In this document: piece after piece, positions 40,441 through 51,278 of the stretch
How the letters are laid out: each line of letters opens with the position of its first letter
Numbering within the stretch: position 1 is the first letter of the stretch
Assembly: GCA_018857735.1 (NCBI GenBank)
Contig: JABMCL010001569.1
Span: 190,001 to 254,000 of the forward strand
Direction: 5' to 3'
Length of the DNA: 64,000 bases
Source of the DNA: Alviniconcha marisindica
Taxonomy: Eukaryota; Mollusca; Gastropoda; Provannidae
Translations under genes and position numbers: made by a program
Notes under the pieces: model-generated
What the model was told of the DNA's origin: nothing
Database searches by the model: none
Seen by the model: the letters and a program-made list of their open reading frames with translations, nothing else

Positions 40441-41320
40441 GAGGCTGGTAGAGTAGCAGTGGGAGGAAGGCGGGGGGTACGGTAGCAGGGTGAGGCAGGC
40501 AGGTAGGGGGAGGGGGAGGCCGACAGGAGGTAGGGTAGCAGGGAGAGGAAGGTGGGGGGAATAGGGTAGCAGGGGGAGGAAGGTAGGGTAGCAGGGGGAG
40601 GCAGGCAGGCAGGAGGTAGGGGAGGGGGAGGCAGACAGGGGGTAGGGTAGCAGGGAGAGGAAGGCGGGGGGATGGGGTGGCAGGCAGGGGGTAGGTTACC
40701 AGGGAGAGGAAGGCGGGGGTAATAGGGTAGCTGGGGGAGGAAGGTGGGGGTAGGGTAGCAGGGAGAGGAAGGCGGGGGGGATAGGGTAGCAGGGGGAGGA
40801 AGGTGGGGGTAGGGTAGCACGGAGAGGAAGGTGGGGGATAGTGTAGCAGGGAGAGGAAGGTGGGGGGATAGGGTAGCAGGGGGAGGCAGGCAGGGGGTAG
40901 GGTATCAGGGGGAGGAAGGAGGGGGGTAGGTAGCAGTGGGGAGGGGCAGCGAGGGTAGGAGGAAGGAGGGGGTAGAGTAGCAGGGGGAGGAAGGAGGAGG
41001 GTAGGGTAGCAGGGGGAGCAAGGTAGGGAGGGAGTAGGGTAGCAGGGGGAGGAAGGCGGGGGATAGGGTAGCAGTGAGAGGGAGGCAGGGGGGTAGGGTA
41101 GCAGTGGGGAGGGACAGCCAGGGTAGGAGGAAGGAGGGGGTAGGTAGCAGTGGGGAGGGGCAGGGAGGGTAGGAGGTAGGGTAGCAGTGGGGAGGGATAG
41201 CAGGGAGAAGAAGGGGGGGGGGGGGGGGGGGGGGGTAGCAGGGAGAGGAAGGCGTGCGGGTAGGACAGCGAGGGGAGGAAAGCAGGGGGTAGGGTTGCGA
41301 GGGGAGGAAAGCAGGGCAAT
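40436..41320 (+). repeat. G-rich minisatellite, more diverged second block
   Basis: The same GGTAGCAGGGGGAGGAAGG unit occurs with variants such as GGCAGGCAGG and GTGGGGAGGG, plus a poly-G run at 41212-41235. Confidence 0.93.
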
Positions 41321-42048
41321 TGGGCCATGTTCTTAGCGGGCAGTCACTACAGACTGGTCACTGTCGGTCTCTCAAAGGTGTTGATGCCAGCGCTGCCCAA
41401 AGATGGGACTCATCATGGTAATGCCAGTGTGCACACAGCAGCAACAACAGTTGATGTTCTCGATGCGACTTCTTCCTAGATGTGAAGAAACAACTGAAGG
41501 GTGCCCTGCTTGAAAGCGATGAAGGTGCATGATGAGCATTCACAAGGAGCAGAATAAGTGGTTTCACAATGCAACAAAGTGCATTGCTGCTGATGACAAA
41601 GTGCTCAGCTGCTGAAGGAAGGTTCTTTGAACAAAAAAGAAAAAATGAAGTTTTGTCCAGAAACCTTTGGTGCATCCCTAGTATCCCTTCTTTTAAGGTG
41701 TTCTGCATTATTAACACATACACAGGGACACACCTTACACACACAGGTACACACATCTTACATGCTATACCACACCTTACACAAACATACAATGACACAG
41801 AAAACACAAACACGTACTCGAAAAATTGTTTCTTATTTTGAAATAATTTCACTGTATGCATAACCAAATAATGAACATTACCAGTACCAATGATAACCAT
41901 GATACTGCACAAATGAGATGACAAAACAAATACAATGAATGAATTGTGATTGGGTGCAATAACAGTCTTCTCTTTCCTGTGTCTGGTGCAGTGGCAGACA
42001 TTTTTTTTTTTAAACAAGACAAGATACGATGAGAAGAAACAGTGCAGT
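41321..42048 (-). other. Probable PSMB3 3' UTR and flank
   Basis: AT-rich sequence directly after the stop. A minus-strand 219-residue open frame (41358-42017) is present but has no recognisable domain and lies just downstream of a complete gene, so I treat it as untranslated. Confidence 0.5.
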
Positions 42049-42097
42049 CTAATCCATTCTGGTCTTTAGCATCTTCTTGGTCACTTTATCTTTCTCA
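42049..42097 (-). CDS. PSMB3: PSMB3 exon 6 with stop
   Basis: 49 nt, acceptor TTGTTGCAG. It encodes [15 protein letters not shown] followed by TAG. Confidence 0.96.
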
Positions 42098-42991
42098 CTG
42101 CAACAAACAAGGTACAAACAGGTCAGTGAAACTTCATACTGAATTCCATTGCACTTCAAAAGATAATAGTACATAAAAGTTGCCCAATGAACATAACTTC
42201 ATACAACTGTCTTAGCTGAGTGAAAATTACAAAAATAGATAACTTTTTTTTCATCATTCTTAATCAGGTTAAAAATGGCATGAACCAAAAAACTGATGGT
42301 CAATATAAACCAGATGCTAGTCCAGCTGGTCAACAGAGGAGCATACAGTCCAAGTCAGATAAGTTCAAACGCTGCATAAGTTTAAGTGTTTGTCCTAACA
42401 GTGACACATGTACATGTCGAAGCTATTTTTTCAAAGTGTGGGAAAAGCCCCATCCTCAAAGACTTTTTAAAGATGCCGTGCTTGCGCGTGTATATGCATG
42501 CACGCATGTGTGTATGCATGAGTGTGTGTGTGCGCGCATGTGTGTGCTTGTGCATAAATTTGATTCTGTGGGTGAAAAGGACCATATCTGAACTTGTCTG
42601 GTATGAAAGTTCCTGTCCTTACAGTAAGTTCAATTTCACAGTTTAATTTAAACTCAAATTAAAAATTATCCAGCACTTTGGAATTGCATCAAGTTCTGAC
42701 AAGTTCAGGCAGTTCTGATTGCTCTATCATGTGTTACTGAAATATGTTCCGGTGCCCTCTCCTGTGCTGCCCAGGTCTGTTCCAACACCATCCCCTGCAC
42801 TGTCTTACTTCTCTTCCATCTCCATGGTTGACTCAGCGTGAAAAAACACCAAGTTACTTACTTACTCCATGTCAATTATTTTTCCAGTGTTTCATTGCAT
42901 GGCAAGTTCAAATCTACAAAGTGCATATAACACTAATGCCAGGTACTCACACACACACACCAACTAATAAGCCCCAGTCATCTCACCCTCA

Positions 42992-43023
<32 letters not shown>

Positions 43024-45262
43024 CCTCCTTTCACACCCCTCCTTGATTTGTGCAGAACAGCAGACTTGCGAACATTCAACAGGTCCAACACACTAGCCCG
43101 AATCAGCAAGGAAATTTGAAGCTTGGAGTCGCTCTACTAAAAACAAATCTGCTTTGTCCCGCAACTTTTTTTAAAAATTCAAAACAACTGACAAAAGCCA
43201 GTTTCCTACATTTCACAAACGTTGCAACTGTTGAGCTTTAAGCTATGCAGAGCAGTACCAGCATAAGCTCTTGATCTTGATCTTGATGCACACTATAACT
43301 AGTGCAATACGCTGACAGGACCCAATCTTGGGTATAGCGTCAACAGATAAGGGGGGAGCACCCAGTGTTTTAGGGATAGGGGCAAATTCCTTGCAGACAG
43401 TCAAATAACTCAAAGCAAGCTGCAAAAGCCAACACTGTCATTTGAATACCAGTAATCCTACTCACATGATGTAGACAACGGCTCCCCATCCCGAGACTGC
43501 ATCACGGTCAAATGCGTTCACCAAGGCCTGGGAGATGGTCTCAAACAAGTCATCGGGGCTCTGCAAGCACAGATTTATGCATGGAATCCTGACATTGTTA
43601 TATCTATAGTACCTCCACAATCCACACCAAAGGAACATGCAAAATGAACTTAAAGAACAGGCACACACTTTTTGACAGTAAAAAACAAAAACAAAATTAA
43701 AAAGAAGAAGAGTTAGTTAGTAACTGGATTTTAACGTCCTATCAACTGCACAGGGTCACATCAGGATGACAACAATAAAAAATAAAAAAAGGAAGCAAAA
43801 CTTTTAAACGACAAATAATATCAAGGACACATTTCGCGCACTGGGGAAACAGAGAGTGTCTGCCTTGGGGATCCATCTTTTAAGTATTTTTGTTTCAGAA
43901 GAGGTGGGTCTTCACAGACACAGCCTTCAGAGCATCCATGAAATCTTTTAAGACAGAAGGTCTGCATTTTTTTCCAGGCACAGCTTTTCAGCACCTTTCT
44001 CCTATACTTATTTGTGCCTAATTTGTGCCCCCCCCCCCCCCCCCCCCCCCCCTTTTTTCTCTTCCACTTGGGGCCCTCCTCCTCGCAGAACTATATACTA
44101 ATATAGTTCAAGTGTGTAACTGTATTAGACATCAGTGTATCATTGTATGCTGTTGTCTTTCTAACCTAAGTGAACCAACATCACATGAAACAAGCAAATC
44201 TCCCTTTTCAGCAGCCAAAAATGTACACACTTACCAGATCTGGTTCCCACAGTGACTCACACATGCCGTACATCTGTTCTGAGCATGTGCCACTGACCAC
44301 AAAGTCGTTGGTGACCATGGGGCAGCCAATCAGGTCCATGGAGGCAATGTACGGCTTCATGGTTTTGGGCTCCAGTCCAGCAATGACTGGTTCCACAAAG
44401 TAGGGCCCAAACCTGAGGGCAAAGATAATGCAAGGGGGCACTTTTGACAACGGCGGATCATTCTTTGGATTAAAACGGTGTACTTACCTGCATACAGTTA
44501 TGGCCTCCAGCACTTATAATTTGCACAGCTGAAACTGCATAACACCCGTGACGATACTAAAGTTTTACTGAGTTAATTACAGTGCTCATGCTATAAAAAA
44601 AAATTCACAATGGTACGACATATAACTTTATAAGGTGGTTTATGGTAATTGGTCAGTTACATGTATTACTGTACTGTACTACTGCTAGAGCTCCACTAGA
44701 AACCATCCTGCTCCCTTCCCATCTAGAACACACACAAACAACAATGACAGAAACAACCCCACCCCCACCCCCCACACAACATGCACATGCAACACATACG
44801 CACACACACAGCATGTAACACCCTCTCTCTGTACTTTTGGGAGGTCAAACAAACGAACAGCTGGTACATCTGACCAATTACTGATTTTCCCCCCTGGTAT
44901 ATGCTGATCTTAACCAGTAAAATACTAGAAATTACTGGTTAACCTGAACCCTGAATTCTTGTTTGAAGATGCAGCAAAACATCTGTTGCACTTCCTCTCA
45001 ATCTAACCAAGTTAAGTCCATCTGGAGTCTTTCAAACGGATATTGTTTAAGTTATAAAATAACAACAATAATAAATTAATAAAATAAACAACCTACCTCC
45101 TTTCATACAGCAAGTTTGAGACCATGCTCATGAAAGTCTGTGGCTTGATTTTTCTGTTCTCACGCAGCTCGTACAAGTTCAGTCTGAACTTCAACCTTTG
45201 TGCACTGCCAACAAGACAAACAAAACACCAACTGGGTATTATCCTGTTAGGGGGGCCGGGTG

Positions 45263-45293
<31 letters not shown>

Positions 45294-47268
45294 CGGAGTG
45301 CATGCATGCTCTGAAAAATGTTTCTGAGCTAAAATAATAACAAGGTTATGCTTTGTAAAAAAAAAAATCAGGTGATGCTACACATGGCTTTGACTACTGG
45401 GCCACAGACTTAAATCCTGCCCCAAGTCCAAGCTGTGAACCACTGAAATTGACTATGGCTCTGGTGTATGATGCAAAACAACAACAAGACCTCTACTAAA
45501 AGTACTCTAAGTACTAACTAAGACTATGCAGACACTTCCTGCAAAGGCCACTGCTTATTACTGTATTAAAAATCGCAATACTACCTATTTATAATTATGA
45601 ATTATTATTAGCACTAAGTATTATTGTACTGTTACAACAGTTTGTGAATATGATTATATTATGAACAAAACATCCCAATCCCTCACCATTATTACCCCCC
45701 CGCCCCCTCCCAATTCACCTCCAGGCTCAATCAATAACTTGAATACATTATATGTCAAATGAGTTACAAGTAACAAGAAAACATTTTTGTTTAAAAACAT
45801 AAAAGAAAAAAGTTGATGTGCTGAAAAACAACAATATTAAAATGTAAGTTTTTGAACTTTAGTCACTTAAGAACCTTTATGGACATCTTTTTAAAGCTTC
45901 TTAATCCCTACAAGTATATTTATTTACTAAATACTATTTACAAAAAAAAGAAAAAAAGGAGTTTGACTATTTAAACCAAACAATACCAACTTACACAGTC
46001 TGTACATCAGTGGCAAGTCCTGGAAGACCAATAAAAAGGTGTGGCCCCATTTCAAACACTTTCTCAAAGTCCATGCTGACTGTCTGTGCCTGCACGCCAA
46101 AGCGTCGGTCTGCTGCAATGGCCACACAGTCTTTGCCAGTCATGGCAATGATGGCTGCTCCATTATATGCAAGTATACTCTGCACACACAAAGGTTTGTT
46201 TCTCCTTTAACTGTTTAACTTTATAAATGTTGTAACAGACTAACACTAACACAGTAACATTGGGAACAATGAAAAACAAAATGGTACAAAATCAATATTT
46301 TCATTTTATTATTTGTTTTGAACAGTAAGTGCTACACTGCTAGTCTGCTACTGTACTATTACTACTAGTTCAGTAGTTGTAGTCATGTTGTTGTTAACAT
46401 TTAACAATGTCTGTGTGTGTCATTGTGTGGACGGGTGGAGAATACTGATGAAGACAATCACACTCACAGTGCTAGTATTGTGCGTTAATTCCATTATCCA
46501 AGTGTATTCATGTTACCAGCCATTAAGCTTTCTCTAATAAATTCCCATACTCCGTACACTATGCTGCAACAAAATCCCAGTTCAAAAGTCAAATCAAAAC
46601 CACACAAGTTCTCTCAGCCCATGGACAAAACCCCTAAATTTCTTTTATTTCCACTGCTAACCAGCCCTCCTCCTCCCCCCACCCCCCCTTCCCCCTTCTC
46701 CACCACCAGCACCAGTGACAACAATGTGTCGTAACTCCAAACGTCCACAGCTTCAGTTGACACATACTGTGATAGCTTCATACTACAGAGGTATTCGCTC
46801 GAAAGGAAATCCCTCCAAAGGCAATCACTTGAAAGGTTTTCGTTCCAACGGCATGTAATCGTCGAGGAAACGCTGGAAATGTTACAGCCTGTGCACAGTA
46901 AGGGCTAGATTTCCTTATTCGCCGGTTTGGCAGAGGGGAAAGCGCGCGTGTATGTTCTTCTTCTTCACGTTGAGATGTATGCTGGTCCTAGAATACGGAT
47001 GACTGAGATTGTTTTACTTAGTTGAGACTAGAAGTAGAAGGGTCCATACATGGAGCCGGAGTGTGAAATCATGAATGTTGTTTCCAAGGAAAATGTTGTT
47101 TCGGCCGGCTCCACTACACAAATTCAGTCAGGTGCCTGGAGCACCCACTAAGACTGTAAGAGTAAGACTCTGGGTGTAGTGTGGATTAGTTGCACTCTTC
47201 GTCAAAATTTGAACGGAGAAAGATGCGACTGATAAACTCAGAACAAAGATAAAGCTTCTGCTTACCAT
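42049..47268 (-). CDS. PSMB3: Proteasome subunit beta type-3
   Basis: This is a structural, catalytically inactive beta subunit of the 20S core particle, in the beta rings of the protein-degrading barrel. Minus-strand exons: 47268-47266 (ATG only), 46179-45995, 45204-45097, 44412-44235, 43560-43466 and 42097-42049 (TAG at 42051-42049). All sites are GT-AG and phases join, giving 205 residues, equal to the human protein. Diagnostic stretches are [87 protein letters not shown] and [13 protein letters not shown]. The N-terminal strand has no processed catalytic threonine, as is normal for beta-3. Its start exon carries only the ATG. The family assignment is firm; no frame break is seen. Confidence 0.98.
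42820..42870 (+). mobile_element. Fragment of dispersed repeat family C in a PSMB3 intron
   Basis: CCATGGTTGACTCAGCGTG and ACACCAAGTTACTTACTTAC match the end of family C. Confidence 0.6.
42997..43022. repeat. Poly-C run in a PSMB3 intron
   Basis: About 26 consecutive C. Similar homopolymers lie at 44028-44052 (C) and 45267-45293 (G), each in a different PSMB3 intron. Confidence 0.95.
43466..43560 (-). CDS. PSMB3: PSMB3 exon 5
   Basis: 95 nt, acceptor CTTGCAG, donor GTGAGT. It encodes [20 protein letters not shown] and [11 protein letters not shown]. Confidence 0.97.
43705..43765 (+). repeat. Short dispersed repeat (family D)
   Basis: GTTAGTTAGTAACTGGATTT, TAACGTCCTATCAACTGCAC and AGGGTCAC. 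Related pieces are at 6596-6640 and, on the minus strand, at 57190-57237. Confidence 0.5.
44235..44412 (-). CDS. PSMB3: PSMB3 exon 4
   Basis: 178 nt, acceptor CCCTCAG, donor GTAAGT. It encodes [20 protein letters not shown] through CESLWEPDL and ends in phase 0. Confidence 0.98.
45097..45204 (-). CDS. PSMB3: PSMB3 exon 3
   Basis: 108 nt, acceptor TTGGCAG, donor GTAGGT. It encodes [20 protein letters not shown] and [15 protein letters not shown]. Confidence 0.97.
45995..46179 (-). CDS. PSMB3: PSMB3 exon 2
   Basis: 185 nt, acceptor TGTGTGCAG, donor GTAAGT, phase 0 to 2. It encodes [20 protein letters not shown] through LATDVQT. Confidence 0.97.
47266..47268 (-). CDS. PSMB3: PSMB3 exon 1 (ATG only)
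   Basis: AAAATG is followed at once by the donor GTAAGCAG on the minus strand. The rest of this exon upstream is 5' UTR. Confidence 0.88.
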
Positions 47269-48679
47269 TTTGGCTGTCTTGTAGACAGGCACTCCAACGC
47301 AGCGTTTTCTATGAAATGCAAGTCAAGCTCGACCGGAAATTGTCAACTGTGACTGTGACAATTAGGCCTTCATGGTGAAGAGCCATGTAATGGGAAACAA
47401 CTATTATTATTAAGTGCAATGACGTCCCCTGTTGTAGCTGGTTGTAGACAGAAAACACACACACACACACAAAACAACAACAACAAACAAAAACTGAAAC
47501 ACACATACACAAACAAGATTCAGGATGGTTATGTAGTATTTCTTTCCCACCTGGGCACTTCTCTCTTCCCCCATACCTTTCTTTCTTTCTGGATGTGGAT
47601 CTGGTTTCGTACGTTTCACTTTCGGGGACTGTAACTGATTATTTTCACTCATTTCCCACCAGGCTGTTAGTGTTACTCTATACCTTCCCAAAAAAGAGAT
47701 TCAATGCAGAAAGTATTCGTTACCCCCCCGGATCCCCCCCGGCCCCTCTCCACACACACACACACCATAGTCGACTCAGTGGAATAACCTCCCAGCAGAA
47801 GCGGCTACAGCCGCCCCTACTCTGGAATGGTTGTCCCTAATAATTATGTCAGCCCGACATCCGAGGACAATAAGCCCCACATCATCATCACCACGCTGGA
47901 TTGTTCCAATCCCGACTGACATTACCATCATCTTCTTCAGCTGTTGCAAGTCCTGTAACATACCTAGACATTAACTGATTAAGGGGTTTTGTCGCTGTTT
48001 TGTATCCACCATCTCAAAATCAGTATGCTGAAGATCTCTGTTGGGGTACTACTCAAGATAGCTACATGCTCTACACAACGTTTTGATCAGTTCCACACTG
48101 AGACAGCCATATACTGTTGTGACGTTCCATCAGTGAACACAAAGATGTATGGCGAACACTGACTCTTTGTTTTTTTCCAGTTTCTTCCAGCACTAAAACC
48201 TCATCTTTTTCCAATGTGGCAACAGCTGACTCTGTGTGTGTGTGTGTGCGTGCACGCATGTGATGAGCAGGTTATATATATGGCTTGACTCAATGCCTCA
48301 GTGGCACTTGTGAGTTTTGTGTTAGTTGTATGTTGTTAATACTTGTAAAGCATTATGAGCTCTTGTGAGAGAAGGTGCTTCGTAAATGTCTCTAGTAAGA
48401 AAGGGTGCTTTATAAATGTAATTTGGTATAAACATTATTGTATGGCCAAGTGTTGGCTTCACTAATTTGCCCTGTTTGTGAGTGCCTGTGGATGGTAAAT
48501 AAATAAAATATATACGACCCATGTCTGCATGCAAACAGACAAACATAGTCACAAGATGCACAACACAAGTATGGATCAAGCAAACGAATGCGACAGAGTT
48601 TTTTTAAATTTGTATTCAAACACAAATCAACAAAGTCATATGTTTCTTGGCATGAAACCTCTGAAGAATCAGCACAGAC

Positions 48680-49030
48680 CCTGTTACTTGTGTCACAAAC
48701 ACAACAAATTTTCAACAGAACCTGTTGCTTGTGTCACAAACACAACAGATGTTCAGCAGAGCCTGTTGTTTGTGTCACAAACACCACAGATTTTTAGCCG
48801 ACTGTCTTGTTTGTGTCACAAACACAATAGATTTTTAACACGGCCTGTTGCTTGTGTCACAAACACAACAGATATTCATCAGTCCCTGCTGCTTGTGTCA
48901 CAAACATGACAGATTTTCAACAGTTGCTTGTGTCACAAACAGATTTTCAACAGATCCTGTATCACAAACACAACAGATTTTCAGCAGACCTTGCTGCTTG
49001 TGTCACAAACACAACATATTTTTTAACAAA
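48680..49030 (+). repeat. Minisatellite of about 39-bp unit, around nine copies
   Basis: The unit contains CTTGTGTCACAAACACAACA and GATTTTCAACAG. A TTGTG/CACAA dyad sits inside each copy. Spacing varies by deletions. Confidence 0.92.
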
Positions 49031-50062
49031 TTAGGGCTTGGAAATGAACCACAACAGAACTGTATTTAATCAATCATGTCACCATCAGCTGTTGAGATTA
49101 TGAAGCTGTTGCTCCTGTGAAGTGCTTCTTACATACCCATTCAACAATAAACATGGACATTCGGATTCACCTTTAGCCACAGACTGTTAACTTTTGGAAA
49201 GGACACAATAAGGTAACTATACACAAGGCCAGTTCTTGGTGTTTGTAACTGAGAAATTCTCTGCTACCAATAGTGAATACCATAATTATAATCAATGAAT
49301 CTGAATCATTGCACAATATTTTGAATCATCCTGTGGTGACTGATGGCATGTTTATTATCCAAGAACCAACTAATCTTGTAAACAATTTTAACTTGAGTGA
49401 GCCTTTGTCCTGGTCATCAGCCAATAAATCTGAGGAAAACACTATACAATACTTAATGAGAGGACATGTGTGTAAATGTATTGCCACCTGTAATTTTTTT
49501 AATTTTTTTAAAGCAAACATATTTTGTCTGTGCAACAATGTCCAGTGATTTGAGTGAATTGCCATTTGATTACAGCATGATGGACAGGTTGTACAACGTA
49601 CAAGTGTATTTGAAAGGTGTTCGAGGTCTGGAATGCCTTCAGGATTACACTGGCAAAGTCATTTATATATAAATATAGGTCCTCTAACTGCAATGTATCT
49701 GGTAGTGTTTGAGGTAAGGAATGCCTAGGTGTTTGAAGTCACAGTGGCAAAGTTGTTGTGTTTTAAGTCTGGAATGCATGTCAGTCTCAGTGGTGAAGCA
49801 ATTAGTTCCTGAGACAAGGACGAAAACCACTGTCAGAACTGTGTGCTTCTGGCCAAGCACGCAAATGATCCATAATAAGCAGCTGGGAACTGAAGAAGAG
49901 AATGGGAAGTTTCCCCTGCTGCAAGGACCACCCCTAAGAATATTCATCAGGGAGGTCATGCTTGGTCAACAAAATTGAAAAGGGGTTGGGCAACATCACA
50001 CAGAGAAGGTCTTACGAAGATTCACACACACACACACACACATGTACACATGAACACACCCA

Positions 50063-50165
50063 GCTACCACCCCACACACATGTACCTGGGCCCCCCCACC
50101 CCACACACATGTACCTGGGCCCCCCCCACCCCACACACATGTACCTGGGCCCCCCCACCCCCACA
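50063..50165 (+). repeat. 28-30 bp minisatellite, about four copies
   Basis: The unit is CACACACATGTACCTGGGCC followed by a C run and ACC. Confidence 0.9.
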
Positions 50166-50454
50166 TCCATGCCCATAGGACGGGCATCTGACTTCAACTA
50201 TAGTGCCAAGAGGTGAGGTGGGTTATTGACTTGTGTTTGAAACATGAAAGAGGATAGAGGTTCAGTGTCTGATATCCCATGATATTCCAGAAGTAAGGCC
50301 CATAATGGGTAAAAGTACAAAAACCGTGCTGCTTTAATTTCTACATGTAATGGTTTATGGCAAGAAGATGTGAACCGTAGCAACTGCAAATGGCATCAAC
50401 TCATGGCTTATAAAATCATCAGTTAATTTGAGGTGTGTATAAAATATATGTTAC

Positions 50455-50460
50455 ACTTTA
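50455..50460 (-). terminator. Candidate LSS polyadenylation signal
   Basis: AATAAA on the minus strand lies about 600 bases after the LSS stop and is the best candidate for the end of the 3' UTR. Confidence 0.5.
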
Positions 50461-51058
50461 TTACATGATTATACATGATTATCTGGCCCATTTTTGTTGT
50501 TGTTTGTTATTCTGATTAAACATAAGTTGCTATAAACAAACATCATGCAGTACAAATAAAACTGAATACCAAAACACTTCTGTCTCATAACATTCCACAT
50601 ACCCTTCCCAGCACTTCCGTAACCCTGACTAGATTCAAGGCAAAAACCTCCCCTCATCCTACCTGCCATAAAGTTTGATAACACTGCTTCAACAGTGTAT
50701 GAGAAAATTCTGGCATTCAAGTTTTTCCAAGGCTGAAGAACATATCAAACCAAAGCCGGCATATCCATAATAAAGGCATTCAAAAAATATTCCTTATTAT
50801 AATTCTATTCATTTGTTTGGCTGAGTAGGAGATGATGCACTGAGGAATAACGTTCATATGTCTCAAATTTCTCTCCACAACGAAGACCACCACTTTAAGA
50901 TGGACAGACTGTTCCCAAACTGCCAGACATGTGCTCAATGCCTGCATTCTCAGCAGGTGACAGTGTCAGAGTCAGCAGTTCAACTCCAGCAGATATCTGT
51001 CTGAGGTTGGCACTGCCAGCAGGTGACAGTGGCGCAGTCTTGCTGCAGTGGATCAGCT

Positions 51059-51278
51059 TCATGCCACTGGCATCATCCCAGCCAGCCGGCTGTGGGGGTA
51101 GAGGCGGGCGAAGCGACCCAGGGCCCAGATAGGGAAGATGTTGCGATAGCTGGTGTAGCTGATAGCGCAGGACTTGTTGAACACACCACTGATGTTTTCC
51201 TGTGGCCAGTCTCCATTGTCCAGCTGCTGGTCAAGTAGCATCTGGACACCCTTTTCTAGCACAGAAATGTCAGGGAAC
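51059..51278 (-). CDS. LSS: LSS terminal coding exon
   Basis: Acceptor TTTTGCAG, phase 2. It encodes [20 protein letters not shown] and [20 protein letters not shown], ending MMPVA and TGA. Confidence 0.97.

Larger units (their letters stand above)
47269..50440. other. PSMB3-LSS intergenic spacer
   Basis: The PSMB3 promoter must lie in the first few hundred bases. The rest holds a family B tail fragment (47833-47880), short (CA)n tracts, minisatellites at 48680-49030 and 50063-50165, and a GGAGCCGG/CCGGCTCC inverted pair near 47050-47125. No gene is supported. Confidence 0.65.

Noticed and set aside
41358..42017. 219-residue minus-strand open frame after PSMB3
   Set aside because: It lies directly downstream of a complete PSMB3 stop, has no recognised domain and looks like AT-rich 3' UTR sequence.
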